Shown: positions 1 to 9,132, counted from the first letter of the stretch. The stretch: DNA of 64,000 nucleotides from JAAZBW01 sp035647855 (GCA_035647855.1 DASRMP010000055.1:62001-126000), one strand, 5' to 3'. Notes: generated by a model from the sequence alone, not told the origin. A program made the numbers and translations.

Positions 1-2
1 AG

Positions 3-260
3 GAGGAGGTCGGCACACGGCCTGATGTCACCTGTCCGGGCGATCTCACCGCAGCGGTGGGCGCCAAGATGGTGTGCAGCTTCGCTGCCGGCACTCCCGA
101 GCAGACCTTTGACGTCACGGTTCTCGTCAGGTCGGTCGACGACGACGGGACCGTGCTCTTCGATTTCGCCGACGAGCCGCGTGAGACACAAGCACCCGAG
201 CCGACCGACGAGCCCGAGCCCACGGACCAGCCCGAGCCCACGGACCAGCCGGAGGAGTAA
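3..260 (+). CDS. DUF4333-like secreted/lipoprotein, 3' part
   Basis: The open frame enters from before the window and ends in TAA. The visible part reads VTCPGDLTAAVGAKMVCSFA followed by a beta-rich stretch with FDVTVLVRSVDDDG. This is the usual pattern of DUF4333 domains in actinobacterial lipoproteins: a Cys-Pro, then a second Cys about 18 residues on. The tail is low complexity, with repeats of the type EPTDEPEPTDQPEP, as expected for an extracytoplasmic Pro/Glu/Thr linker. The signal peptide and true start lie upstream of the window. Function of the domain is unknown. The family call rests on motif resemblance only. Confidence 0.7.
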   Translation, partial: EEVGTRPDVTCPGDLTAAVGAKMVCSFAAGTPEQTFDVTVLVRSVDDDGTVLFDFADEPRETQAPEPTDEPEPTDQPEPTDQPEE

Positions 261-264
261 AGAC

Positions 265-408
265 TCACTCCTCGGCCAGGGTGCCGGCGAGCCGGGCGCA
301 CAGCAGGACCACGGGGGCGCCGTCGACGACGGCGTCGACGCGGAGGCGAAGTCCATCAACGGTGATCACGCTGCCAAGGCTACCTGCCGGGGCAGTCCGT
401 TCCGTCAC
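265..408 (-). CDS. possible small protein, divergent from the DUF3043 gene
   Basis: A 47-codon frame beginning GTG ACG GAA and ending just after the DUF4333 gene. The product (VTERTAPAGSLGSVITVDGL..., ending LCARLAGTLAEE) has alternating hydrophobic residues like a small beta domain. Its start codon is only 14 nt from the divergent start of the DUF3043 gene, so the two promoters would overlap. I recognise no family. It may be a real small protein, a remnant, or chance. Confidence 0.3.
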   Translation of the reverse strand: MTERTAPAGSLGSVITVDGLRLRVDAVVDGAPVVLLCARLAGTLAEE

Positions 409-409
409 G

Positions 410-415
410 TAGAAT
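410..415 (+). promoter_or_regulatory. -10 box of a leaderless promoter (DUF3043 gene)
   Basis: TAGAAT lies 7 nt before the GTG start at 423, placing the transcription start at or next to the start codon. No Shine-Dalgarno sequence is present, consistent with a leaderless mRNA. Confidence 0.6.
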
Positions 416-422
416 CGGGGAC

Positions 423-1037
423 GTGTTGTTCCGTAAGAAACAGGCCGAAGACGCTCCCGAGCCCGCAGCAGAGACCGAGATCGCGGGCAAGAAGCACAGG
501 ACGCCCACCCGCAAAGAGGCTCAGGCCGCCCGCCACCGCCCGCTCGTGCACGACAACCGCAAGGCTGCGAAGGAGGCAGAGCGCAAGGCACGCAACGAGG
601 CGTACGAGAAACAGCAGTACGCGCTCAAGCACTCCGTTGAGCGCGATCTGCCCCCGCGTGACAAGGGGAAGGCACGGCGGTTCGCGCGTGACTATATCGA
701 TGCCGGATTCAACATGGGCGAACTCTTCATGCCGGTCGCGATCGTCCTCATGGTCACCGTGCTCGTCCTCAGCGCAATCGGGGAGCCCGACCTGTACTTC
801 TACACGACTCTGGGAATGTACGTCATCATCTTTGCGAGTCTCGGGCATTCCATCCTCGAGGCCTTTCGGATGACCGGCACGATGAAGCGCTACTTCCGCG
901 ACGACGAGATCCCGAAGGGCACCACCTTCTATGGGTTCCAGCGCGCCTTCCAGGTGCGGCGCTGGCGTCTTCCCAGGCCGCAGGTCGCCCGCGGAGAGTG
1001 GCCGCAGGTGAAGATGACCCCGCTCGAGAAGGACTGA
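423..1037 (+). CDS. DUF3043 family membrane protein
   Basis: A 204-residue protein. The first ~85 residues are highly charged and Lys/Arg/Glu rich, with KKHRTPTRKEAQAARHRPLV, the hallmark start of DUF3043 proteins. Two transmembrane helices follow (about residues 100-120 and 122-142), then a basic C-terminal tail. This layout and length match the actinobacterial DUF3043 family, which has no established function. The GTG start was chosen because a TAGAAT box lies 7 nt upstream and no ribosome-binding site is visible. Confidence 0.85.
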   Translation: MLFRKKQAEDAPEPAAETEIAGKKHRTPTRKEAQAARHRPLVHDNRKAAKEAERKARNEAYEKQQYALKHSVERDLPPRDKGKARRFARDYIDAGFNMGELFMPVAIVLMVTVLVLSAIGEPDLYFYTTLGMYVIIFASLGHSILEAFRMTGTMKRYFRDDEIPKGTTFYGFQRAFQVRRWRLPRPQVARGEWPQVKMTPLEKD

Positions 1038-1139
1038 GGGCTCAGCTCCTCGGACTGTCCACCCCGCTCGCGGCCTTGGGGTCCCGAACGCGGACTAGGC
1101 TCGTCACAACGCACGAACCCCGGACGAAGGAGCGCATTC

Positions 1140-2156
1140 ATGATCGGGCAGCGGTATCTCGGACACAGCGGACTCAAGATCAGCGAGATCATCTACGGGA
1201 ACTGGCTGACCCACGGGTCGCAGGTCGAGAAGAAGACCGCGATCCGCTGCGTCAAGACGGCACTCGAGGAGGGGATCACCACCTTCGACACCGCCGATGG
1301 CTATGCCAACGGCAAGGCCGAGAAGGTCTTGGGCGAGGCGCTGGCCGAGGAGCGGCGGGAGTCGCTCGTGGTTCTCACCAAGGTGTACTGGCCAACCGGC
1401 AAGAAGGGCCCCAATGACTCCGGCCTCTCCCGCAAGCACATCATGGAGTCGATCAACGGTTCCCTGAAGCGGCTCCGCATGGACTACGTGGACGTCTACC
1501 AGGCACACAGGTACGACGTCGAGACGCCGCTCGAGGAGACCATGCAAGCGTTCGCGGATGTGGTGAAGCAGGGCAAGGCGCACTACATCGGGGTGTCCGA
1601 GTGGACGGCGGACCAGATTCAGGCCGCCCACGGCATGGCCCGCCACATGGGCGTCCAGCTCATCTCGAACCAGCCGCAATACAACATGCTCTGGCGCATC
1701 ATCGAGGACGAGGTGGTCCCCACCTGCGAGTACCTCGGCATGGCCCAGATCGTCTTCTCACCGGTGGCGCAGGGTGTCCTCACCGGAAAGTACCTCCCCG
1801 GTCAGCCCGCACCCGAGGGCTCCCGCGGCACCGACAGCAAGGGCGGCGCGACGTTCGTCAAGCGCTTCACGGACAACGAGGAACTGCTCCGCCGCGTGCA
1901 GGAACTGAAGCCCACGGCCGAGGAACTCGGGCTCACCATGGCCCAGCTCGCGGTGGCGTGGATCCTGCAGCGCAGGAACATCGCCGGCGCGATCATCGGC
2001 GCCTCTTCCCCGCAGCAGGTCAAGGAGAACGTCAAGGCCGCGGGCGTCGTCATTCCCGAGAGCATCATGTGGCGCATCGACGAGCTTCTCGGCGACGTGG
2101 TGGTGCGCGATCCGCACCTCACCCGCGCAAACATGCCCCAGGCGCGCCCCTCCTGA
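1140..2156 (+). CDS. aldo/keto reductase
   Basis: A 338-residue NADPH-dependent TIM-barrel oxidoreductase. The N-terminus MIGQRYLGHSGLKISEIIYG is typical. The catalytic tetrad can be followed: Asp and Tyr in FDTADGYANG, Lys in LTKVYW, His in YQAHRYD. A cofactor-binding segment is near GAIIGASSPQQVKEN. It most resembles the voltage-gated K+ channel beta-subunit-like/YghZ-type branch of the AKR superfamily; the substrate cannot be read from sequence. A ribosome-binding site (AAGGAG) precedes the ATG at normal spacing. It stands alone, convergent with pyrD. Confidence 0.9.
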   Translation: MIGQRYLGHSGLKISEIIYGNWLTHGSQVEKKTAIRCVKTALEEGITTFDTADGYANGKAEKVLGEALAEERRESLVVLTKVYWPTGKKGPNDSGLSRKHIMESINGSLKRLRMDYVDVYQAHRYDVETPLEETMQAFADVVKQGKAHYIGVSEWTADQIQAAHGMARHMGVQLISNQPQYNMLWRIIEDEVVPTCEYLGMAQIVFSPVAQGVLTGKYLPGQPAPEGSRGTDSKGGATFVKRFTDNEELLRRVQELKPTAEELGLTMAQLAVAWILQRRNIAGAIIGASSPQQVKENVKAAGVVIPESIMWRIDELLGDVVVRDPHLTRANMPQARPS

Positions 2157-2237
2157 TCCTGATCTGCGGGTAGTGCGAGCGAGCCGGCTGCGGCGGCGCC
2201 TCAGGCGTCCGCTGCGGTCGGCTCAACTGCGCATGAG

Positions 2238-3260
2238 TCAGTGCGAGAGTGCGCGGTTCATCATGCCGGGCCAGCCCGGGCCTTCGTACACGAACGCGGT
2301 GTAGCCCTCGAGCAGGTCTGCGCCGGCGTCGAGGAAGGCGCGCCCATCCTCGGGCGTGAAGATGCCTCCCGATCCGATGATGACTCCGGGGTTGCTCAGG
2401 TGCTGCCGCAGGATCCGCACCACTCCCAGCGCGCGATCGCGCAGCGGCACTCCGGAGAGGCCGCCAGGTCCGAGATCGTGGTTGATCGTTGTGTTCGTGG
2501 CAACCACGCCGGTGAGCCCCTCGGCGTTCGAGAGTTCCGCAATCCGGACCACGTCATCGTCCGCCAGGTCCGGCGCGATCTTGACGAGCAGTGGGACCTC
2601 GCGCCCGGTCACCCGGGTCGCCTCCGCCCGCACCCTCTCCAGAATCGGCTTCAGCGCCTCCACGTCCTGCAGTTCCCGCAGTCCGGGGGTGTTCGGGGAC
2701 GAGACGTTCACTACGAGGAAGTCGGCCCACCTGGCAACCTCGCGTGCACTGGTGCCGTAGTCCGCGGCGGCGTCTGCCAGTGGCGTCGCACGGCTCTTGC
2801 CGATGTTCACCCCGACGACGACGGCGCGGCCCTTCTTGGTCTGCCGCAGCTTGCGGAGCCGCTCGCCGATCACGACGGCGCCGTCGTTGTTGAAGCCCAT
2901 CTGGTTCCGCAGCCCCTCGATATCGGGGTGCCGCCACACGCGCGGCTTCTCGTTGCCGGGCTGCGGCAGCGCCGTGACGGTGCCGACCTCGATGAAACCG
3001 AATCCCAGCGCATCCATCCCGAGCACGGCGGTGGCATTCTTGTCCATTCCGGCGGCCAGTCCCACCACGCCGGGGAACGGCCTCGGGAACGCGAGAAGGC
3101 GGGAACCCGTCACGGGCCGGCCGCGGCGGCCGAAGGACTTCTCGAGGCCCCTCCGGCTCACCTCCACATTTCCGGCCGCTCCGATGGCGAACACGGCGAG
3201 GTGGTGCGCTGCCTCAGGATCGGTGTGGACGAGGACGTTGTCATAAAGCTTGCGGTACAC
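2238..3260 (-). CDS. pyrD: dihydroorotate dehydrogenase (quinone), class 2
   Basis: Oxidises dihydroorotate to orotate in pyrimidine synthesis, passing electrons to the quinone pool at the membrane. The 340-residue product has the N-terminal amphipathic helices of class 2 enzymes (VYRKLYDNVLVHTDPEAAHH), FMN-binding GLAAGMDKNA, the catalytic serine region NVSSPNTPGLR, and the C-terminal phosphate-binding GSGGIFTPEDG. The GTG start matches the family's conserved YR.LLF/YRKLYD beginning; a longer in-frame extension upstream has no homology-like sequence. TAGCCT lies 7-8 nt before the GTG, so it may be transcribed leaderless, inside the 3' end of the upstream membrane-protein gene. Confidence 0.93.
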   Translation of the reverse strand: MYRKLYDNVLVHTDPEAAHHLAVFAIGAAGNVEVSRRGLEKSFGRRGRPVTGSRLLAFPRPFPGVVGLAAGMDKNATAVLGMDALGFGFIEVGTVTALPQPGNEKPRVWRHPDIEGLRNQMGFNNDGAVVIGERLRKLRQTKKGRAVVVGVNIGKSRATPLADAAADYGTSAREVARWADFLVVNVSSPNTPGLRELQDVEALKPILERVRAEATRVTGREVPLLVKIAPDLADDDVVRIAELSNAEGLTGVVATNTTINHDLGPGGLSGVPLRDRALGVVRILRQHLSNPGVIIGSGGIFTPEDGRAFLDAGADLLEGYTAFVYEGPGWPGMMNRALSH

Positions 3261-3270
3261 GCCCGCAAGG

Positions 3271-3777
3271 CTACTCCCCGCCCGCGCCCGGAGGGACCGG
3301 GCCCGCCGAATGATCCTGGTCCGCCGATCTCCTGGCAGGCAGTCCCTCCGCCAGGCGGGAGATCCGGACCGGTGAACTCGTCCACAACCACCAGATGCCC
3401 ACGAACGGCAGCACCAGCGGGACGAATCCGTAGCCACTTCCGAAATGCGACCAGACCGTGTCACGGGGGAACAGGTCCGGGCGCAGCAGCGAGAGGGTTC
3501 CCACGGTGAGCACGCCCACGAGTTCCATGCCCACCGCGACCCATGCGAGGCGGCGCATGCGGCGGCCGTTGTGAGCGAGACCGATGGTGGCGAGCACGTA
3601 CACGACCGCGGCGAACAAGGAAAGCCCGTAGGCGACGGGCGCCTCGGAGGCGTCGCGGATTAGCTGGACCGTCGAGCGGGCAAGGGCCGCGACAGCGAAG
3701 ATCGCGTACACCAGGATCAGGATGCGTCCCGGGCCGTACGCGGGCCGCCTGGAGTCCCACACTCCGTCAGCCGTCAT
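3271..3777 (-). CDS. small integral membrane protein upstream of pyrD
   Basis: A 168-residue protein with about four transmembrane helices (starting around ILILVYAIFAVAALA, then GLSLFAAVVYVLATIGL, LAWVAVGMELVGVLTVG and GFVPLVLPFVGIWWLW). It lies 10 nt upstream of pyrD on the same strand, a neighbourhood seen for unnamed membrane proteins in other actinobacteria. ATG at 3777 (MTADGVWDSRRP) was preferred over longer in-frame forms because the longer leader is basic and unpatterned. Function unknown. Confidence 0.75.
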   Translation of the reverse strand: MTADGVWDSRRPAYGPGRILILVYAIFAVAALARSTVQLIRDASEAPVAYGLSLFAAVVYVLATIGLAHNGRRMRRLAWVAVGMELVGVLTVGTLSLLRPDLFPRDTVWSHFGSGYGFVPLVLPFVGIWWLWTSSPVRISRLAEGLPARRSADQDHSAGPVPPGAGGE

Positions 3778-3870
3778 GGCGCCGACCATTCGCCCACACA
3801 CGCGAGTTGTGTCATGCCGCCTCGTCCTTCCGGGAACCTTCGCCGATCCGATGCTAGCTTGAGCGGCCAC

Positions 3871-4227
3871 TCACACCAGGGCAGCGACCTGCACGACACG
3901 CAGCATCATGACCGCCACGGTCAGGCCGCACACCAGCATCGCAATTGACGATGTAGGACTTCGATCGACGAACGCCCAAATCACCGCCACCGGGAGCACG
4001 AAGATCGCGACGATGAGGTAGCCCCAGAGCACGAGCGGATCGCCCGTCACGTGACCCGACCCCTGCGCGACGATCGCGAATATGACGGTCAGGAGAATCA
4101 ACACCTCGACGACGCCTGCGGCGATCACCTGCCGGCCCGATGCCGACAGCCTCCGGATCGCCCGGACCAGCGCCCACACACTGAGCACGAGCGCCGCCAA
4201 CGCGGTGACGACGGCGAGGATGTTCAC
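3871..4227 (-). CDS. small membrane protein of unknown function
   Basis: A 118-residue protein that is nearly all membrane, with about four hydrophobic helices. The GTG start is preceded at 6 nt by TAGGCT (4239-4234), so it is probably leaderless. It is divergent from the aminopeptidase gene and lies upstream of the pyrD-linked membrane protein on the same strand. No family recognised. Confidence 0.65.
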   Translation of the reverse strand: MNILAVVTALAALVLSVWALVRAIRRLSASGRQVIAAGVVEVLILLTVIFAIVAQGSGHVTGDPLVLWGYLIVAIFVLPVAVIWAFVDRSPTSSIAMLVCGLTVAVMMLRVVQVAALV

Positions 4228-4274
4228 CGCTGCAGCCTAGTCGTGCCTACCGTCACACCCCGAACCCGACGGTC

Positions 4275-4280
4275 TAGGGT
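4275..4280 (+). promoter_or_regulatory. -10 box of a leaderless promoter (pepA)
   Basis: TAGGGT 7 nt before the GTG start codon of the leucyl aminopeptidase gene; no ribosome-binding site intervenes. Confidence 0.55.
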
Positions 4281-4287
4281 GGTGGAC

Positions 4288-5739
4288 GTGACTGAGATCT
4301 CCCTTACTTCATCCCTTCCGAAATCGCCCCGCGACGCCCTCCTGGTGGGCCTCCTGAGCCAGGAGGACTCTCCCGTTGTTCTGGAGTCGGACGCGCTTCC
4401 CGGCAAGTCCGGCGGGGCGCTGCTGGATCTCGCCCTCGCCGTGGGCGCGACCGGCAAGGCCAACCAGGTGCAACGCGCACCCGGTGGCGCCCTTGGATAC
4501 CGGGTGGTGGTCTTCACCGGACTCGGCGAGGCCGTCACGCTCGAGAAGCTGCGCCAGGCCGCCGGCAGCGCAACGCGTGTCCTGCAGGACGTGGACGACA
4601 TCGACGTGGTCCTGCCCGCCGCCAGTGCGGAAGCCGTCGGAGCGATCGCGGAGGGCCTCGCTCTGGGTGCCTACCGGTTCGAGCGTTACAAGACCCAGAA
4701 GGCTGCCGTGGAGCGCGCCGTGGTCGTGAGCCCCGTGGCACGGTCCGCGGAGGCCAAGGCCGCGCACGAGCGCGCCGCCGTCGTCGCCGAGGCCGTCAAC
4801 GCCACCCGCGAACTCGTGAACACGCCTGCGAACGACCTCTACCCCGAGACTTTCGCCGACCTCGCCGCGAACGCGGCGGCGGCAGTAGGGCTGACCGTGA
4901 CCGTCCTGGACGAGAAGCAGCTCGCGAAGGGCGGCTTCGGCGGCCTGCTCGGCGTGGGCAAAGGCTCCACGCGTCCCCCGCGGCTCGTGAAGGTCGAATA
5001 CCGTCCACGCAACGCCTCCCGCCACGTTGCGCTGGTCGGCAAGGGCATCACGTTCGACACGGGCGGCCTGTCCCTCAAACCGCCGGCCTCGATGGAGACC
5101 ATGAAGACCGACATGGCGGGTGCCGCGGCCGTGCTCAACACGATTGTCGCCGCTGCGCGGCTCCAGCTCCCGGTCCGGGTCACGGCCTGGCTCGCCATGG
5201 CCGAGAACATGCCGTCCGGCACGGCCACGCGGCCGTCGGACATCATAACCATCCGTGGCGGCAAGACCGTGGAGGTGCTCAATACGGACGCCGAGGGGCG
5301 CCTCGTGCTCGCAGACGCTCTGGTCGCCGCAGCCGAGGAAGAGCCGGACACGATCCTCGACATCGCCACCCTCACCGGGGCACAGATCATCGCGCTCGGT
5401 GAGCGGGTCGGCGGGGTGATGGGCGACGACGACACCCGCTCGGATGTAGTCGCCGCTGCGGAGGCCTCGGGTGAGCAGTTCTGGCCCATGCCGCTTCCGG
5501 AGCACCTGTTCGAGTCGCTCAAGACGCCGTACGCGGACCTCAAGAACAAGGGTTCCCGCGAGGGAGGCATGCTGGTGGGAGGCCTGTTCCTGCGCCACTT
5601 CGTCCCGGACCGCGCGTGGGCGCACCTTGATATCGCCGGCCCGTCGTGGACCGAGAAGGCGTGGGGATACACGGCTGCGGGTGGCACCGGTGCCGGTGTG
5701 CGGACCATGCTCGGCTACCTCGAGAACGTCGAGGGCTAG
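4288..5739 (+). CDS. pepA: leucyl aminopeptidase (M17, cytosolic)
   Basis: A 483-residue two-metal aminopeptidase that removes N-terminal residues from peptides. The N-terminal half is the non-catalytic M17 domain. The C-terminal domain holds KGITFDTGGLSLKP and the signature NTDAEGRLVLADAL, with metal ligands Asp/Glu and the conserved Arg, and further on GSREGGMLVGGLFL. Length is normal for the family. GTG at 4288 was chosen because TAGGGT lies 7 nt before it and translation from it gives VTEISLTSSLP, a plausible short leader. The open frame extends much further upstream but would overlap the divergent gene. Confidence 0.93.
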   Translation: MTEISLTSSLPKSPRDALLVGLLSQEDSPVVLESDALPGKSGGALLDLALAVGATGKANQVQRAPGGALGYRVVVFTGLGEAVTLEKLRQAAGSATRVLQDVDDIDVVLPAASAEAVGAIAEGLALGAYRFERYKTQKAAVERAVVVSPVARSAEAKAAHERAAVVAEAVNATRELVNTPANDLYPETFADLAANAAAAVGLTVTVLDEKQLAKGGFGGLLGVGKGSTRPPRLVKVEYRPRNASRHVALVGKGITFDTGGLSLKPPASMETMKTDMAGAAAVLNTIVAAARLQLPVRVTAWLAMAENMPSGTATRPSDIITIRGGKTVEVLNTDAEGRLVLADALVAAAEEEPDTILDIATLTGAQIIALGERVGGVMGDDDTRSDVVAAAEASGEQFWPMPLPEHLFESLKTPYADLKNKGSREGGMLVGGLFLRHFVPDRAWAHLDIAGPSWTEKAWGYTAAGGTGAGVRTMLGYLENVEG

Positions 5740-5906
5740 GACGCTCCCGCCTCAGACGTTCGTTTTGGACGTTCCCGGCGCGCGGATTCGCGCACAGCGG
5801 ACGAAGCGCACGAGCGAGCCGCGCGCCGCCGTGGAAGAATAATGTGACGAACCCAACCTGATCAGGCACCTGATCTTTGCCCGTCCCCTCCCGAAGGAGA
5901 AACTTC

Positions 5907-7283
5907 GTGACCGAATCGGCCCAGTATGACTTGGTAATCCTGGGAGGCGGGTCGGGCGGTTACGCTGCCGCGCTCCGCGGCTCCCAGCTCGGATTGAAGG
6001 TCGCCCTTGTCGAAGCGGACAAGGTGGGCGGTACCTGCCTCCACCGCGGCTGTATTCCGACTAAGGCTCTTCTGCACGCGGCCGAACTCGCCGATTCCGT
6101 CAATCATGCGGGCGGTATCGGCATCGACCTGAGCCTCAACGGCATTGATATGACGAAGGTCAACGAATACAAGGACCACGTGGTCGGGCGGCTCTACAAG
6201 GGTCTCCAGGGCCTGGTGAAGTCCCGCAAGGTGGACTATGTGGAGGGCTGGGGCACGCTGACCGGCCCCAGCACGGTCACGGTGGACGGCAAGGAGTACA
6301 CCGGTAAGAACGTGCTGCTCGCCTCCGGCTCCTATTCCAGATCTCTGCCCGGCCTCGAGATCACCGGCCGCGTGATCACCTCCGAGCAGGCCCTGCAGAT
6401 GGACTGGGTTCCCGAGCGCGCGGTCGTCCTCGGCGGCGGGGTCATCGGACTCGAGTTCGCCTCCGTGTGGCGCTCGCTTGGAGCCGAGGTCACCGTGATC
6501 GAGGCGCTCCCCCACCTCGCGAACAACGAGGAGGAGGTCCTCTCGAAGCATCTCGAGCGCGCCTTCCGGAAGCGCGGAATCCAGTTCAAGACGAAGACCA
6601 TGTTCGAATCGGTCGAGCAGGATGACTCCGGCGTGCGAGTCACCGCCGGTGGCAACGTGTACGAGGGCGACGTGCTGCTCGTGGCGGTGGGCCGCGGCGC
6701 GGCTACTGCGGACCTCGGCTACGAGGAGCAGGGCATCCCGATGGAGCGCGGCTTCGTGCTCACGAACGAGCGGCTGCACACCGGCGTCGGGAACATCTAC
6801 GCCGCCGGCGACATCGTCCCGGGCCTTCAGCTCGCGCACCGCGGGTTCATGCAGGGGATCTTCGTCGCCGAGGAGATCGCCGGGCTGGACCCGGTGGTCA
6901 TCGCCGATGACAACATCCCGCGGGTGACCTACTGCGAGCCCGAACTCGCGTCCGTCGGCCTCACCGAGAAGAAGGCGAAGGAGAAGTTCGGCGAGGACGC
7001 CGTCGAGTCGATCGAGTACAACCTGGGTGGCAACGGCCGCAGCCAGATCCTGCAGACCCAGGGCCTCATCAAGATGGTCCGGCAGAAGGACGGCCCGATC
7101 ATCGGATTCCACGCGATTGGCGCGCGGGTCGGCGAACTCGTCGGCGAGGGGCAACTCATCGTCAATTGGGAGGCTTTCCCGGAGGACATCGCCCCGCTCG
7201 TCCACGCCCACCCCACCCAGAACGAAGCAATCGGCGAGGCCGCGATGGCCCTGGCCGGCAAACCGCTGCACGTGCACAACTAA
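5907..7283 (+). CDS. lpdA: dihydrolipoyl dehydrogenase (E3)
   Basis: A 458-residue FAD-dependent enzyme that reoxidises the dihydrolipoyl arms of 2-oxoacid dehydrogenase complexes, reducing NAD+. It shows the FAD motif GGGSGGYAAA, the redox disulfide in CLHRGCIPTK (Cys44 and Cys49), the NAD motif VVLGGGVIGLEFAS, the second FAD motif YAAGDI, and the C-terminal dimer-interface HAHPTQNEAIGE with the active-site His-Glu pair. A ribosome-binding site (GAAGGAGA) precedes the GTG. It lies 11 nt upstream of the E2 gene, with that gene's AAGGAG overlapping the lpdA stop, so the two are translated as an operon. Confidence 0.96.
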   Translation: MTESAQYDLVILGGGSGGYAAALRGSQLGLKVALVEADKVGGTCLHRGCIPTKALLHAAELADSVNHAGGIGIDLSLNGIDMTKVNEYKDHVVGRLYKGLQGLVKSRKVDYVEGWGTLTGPSTVTVDGKEYTGKNVLLASGSYSRSLPGLEITGRVITSEQALQMDWVPERAVVLGGGVIGLEFASVWRSLGAEVTVIEALPHLANNEEEVLSKHLERAFRKRGIQFKTKTMFESVEQDDSGVRVTAGGNVYEGDVLLVAVGRGAATADLGYEEQGIPMERGFVLTNERLHTGVGNIYAAGDIVPGLQLAHRGFMQGIFVAEEIAGLDPVVIADDNIPRVTYCEPELASVGLTEKKAKEKFGEDAVESIEYNLGGNGRSQILQTQGLIKMVRQKDGPIIGFHAIGARVGELVGEGQLIVNWEAFPEDIAPLVHAHPTQNEAIGEAAMALAGKPLHVHN

Positions 7284-7294
7284 GGAGTCTCCAG

Positions 7295-9106
7295 ATGTCT
7301 GAATCCGTGAAGATGCCGGCTCTCGGCGAGTCCGTCACCGAAGGTACGGTCACGAGATGGCTCAAGGAAGTGGGCGAGAGCGTCGAGGTGGACGAGCCGT
7401 TGCTCGAGGTTTCGACCGACAAGGTCGACACCGAGATTCCGTCCCCGGTCGCCGGTGTGCTTGAGAAGATCCTCGTCGAGGAAGACGAGACAGTCGAGGT
7501 CGGCACCGAGCTCGCCGTCATCGGAGACAGCTCCGGTGGCGCGCCGGGCGCCGCACGCGGAGACGCGTCCGCGCAGGAGGAACCATCCGAGGCCGCCGCC
7601 GAGCAGGACGAGGCGGAGGACACCGTGACCCCCGACGCAAGGCCCGCCACCGAGGCAGAGCCTACCGAGGCGCCGTCCACCGAACAGGAAGAGCCCACAA
7701 GGGCCCCTTCGTCGAGCGATTCTGCAGGCGAGGGCCAGACCGTGAAGATGCCCGCGCTCGGCGAATCCGTCACCGAAGGTACGGTCACGAGATGGCTCAA
7801 GGAAGTGGGCGAGAGCGTCGAGGTGGACGAGCCTTTGGTCGAGATCTCGACCGACAAGGTCGATACCGAAATGCCCTCGCCCTACGCGGGCAAGCTCGTC
7901 AAGATCCTGGTTGAGGAGGACGAGACCGTTGAGGTCGGCACACCGCTCGCCCAGATCGGCGGGGGCGACGGCGCCGCATCTCCGGAGCCTGCAGCCGCTC
8001 CCGCAGAGGAGTCGGCGGCGGAGCCTGCTGTGGAGGCGGAGCCGTCTACGCCCGCTGCGCACGCCGCGCCCGCCGCGCCCGCACGCGCGAGGGACGGCGG
8101 AGGGAGCTACGTCACGCCGATTGTCCGGAAGCTCGCCCGCGAGAAGAGTGTCAACTTGGGCTCCCTGGCCGGCACGGGAGTCGGCGGACGCATCCGCAAG
8201 GAGGACGTGATCGCTGCGGCCGAGAAGGCCGAGCAGGAGCGCGCGGCAGCCGAAAAGGCGGCAGCCGAGAAAGCCGCCGCGGAAAAGGCGGCTGCCGAGA
8301 AGGCCGCGACCGAGAAGGGAGCCGCTGCCGCAGGTGCGGCGGCGCCGTCCGCACCTGCGGCCCGCGCACCCGCCGCCGAGCCGAGCGCGCTGCGCGGCAG
8401 GACCGAGAAGATGAGCCGGCTCCGCAAGGTGATCGCCAAGCGGATGGTCGAATCGCTCGACGTCTCGGCGCAGCTCACCACGGTCATCGAGGTGGACGTG
8501 ACGAAGATCGCCGCGCTGCGAGCCAAGGCGAAGGGCCCGTTCGAGGCACGAGAGGGCGTGAAGCTCACATTCCTCCCGTTCTTCGTGAAGGCCGCGATCG
8601 AGGCATTGAAGGTTCACCCCACCGTCAACGCCACGATCGACGGTGAGAACGTCATCTACCACGACGTCGAACACATCGGCATCGCGGTCGACACTCCGCG
8701 CGGCCTCCTGGTCCCGGTGATCAAGGACGCGGGCGACCTCAACATCGCCGGAATCGCGAAGAGGATCGCCGATCTGGCGGCTCGCACCAGGGACAACAAG
8801 GTGCTTCCGGACGAGCTCTCCGGCTCGACCTTCACCGTCACGAACACCGGCTCGGCCGGTGCGCTCTTCGATACGCCGATCATCAACCAGCCCGAGGTCG
8901 CGATCCTTGGTGTCGGACTGATCGTGAAACGTCCCGCCGTTGTGAAGGACGGTGACGGCAACGAGTCGATCGGTATCCGTTCGATGATCTACCTGGCCAT
9001 CACGTACGATCACCGTCTCGTCGACGGCGCGGACGCCGGCCGCTTCCTTCAAACCGTGAAGAAACGCCTCGAGGAGGGCGAGTTCGAGACGGAACTCGGT
9101 CTGTAG
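7295..9106 (+). CDS. sucB: dihydrolipoamide acyltransferase E2, two lipoyl domains
   Basis: A 603-residue E2 core of a 2-oxoacid dehydrogenase complex. Domains in order: lipoyl domain 1 (residues 2-78, lipoyl-lysine Lys43 in STDKVDTE), acidic linker, nearly identical lipoyl domain 2 (about 147-225, Lys188), Ala/Pro linker, peripheral-subunit-binding domain (YVTPIVRKLAREKSVNLGSL, about 270-305), an Ala-Glu-Lys repeat linker, and the catalytic acyltransferase domain with DHRLVDGAD (His573, Asp577). Actinobacterial proteins annotated SucB/DlaT often serve pyruvate as well as 2-oxoglutarate dehydrogenase, so the acyl group is not certain. The two lipoyl domains are almost identical at DNA level, suggesting recent duplication or gene conversion. 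Confidence 0.93.
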   Translation: MSESVKMPALGESVTEGTVTRWLKEVGESVEVDEPLLEVSTDKVDTEIPSPVAGVLEKILVEEDETVEVGTELAVIGDSSGGAPGAARGDASAQEEPSEAAAEQDEAEDTVTPDARPATEAEPTEAPSTEQEEPTRAPSSSDSAGEGQTVKMPALGESVTEGTVTRWLKEVGESVEVDEPLVEISTDKVDTEMPSPYAGKLVKILVEEDETVEVGTPLAQIGGGDGAASPEPAAAPAEESAAEPAVEAEPSTPAAHAAPAAPARARDGGGSYVTPIVRKLAREKSVNLGSLAGTGVGGRIRKEDVIAAAEKAEQERAAAEKAAAEKAAAEKAAAEKAATEKGAAAAGAAAPSAPAARAPAAEPSALRGRTEKMSRLRKVIAKRMVESLDVSAQLTTVIEVDVTKIAALRAKAKGPFEAREGVKLTFLPFFVKAAIEALKVHPTVNATIDGENVIYHDVEHIGIAVDTPRGLLVPVIKDAGDLNIAGIAKRIADLAARTRDNKVLPDELSGSTFTVTNTGSAGALFDTPIINQPEVAILGVGLIVKRPAVVKDGDGNESIGIRSMIYLAITYDHRLVDGADAGRFLQTVKKRLEEGEFETELGL

Positions 9107-9132
9107 CCACGAGCTCTGTCACCGTGTGAATG

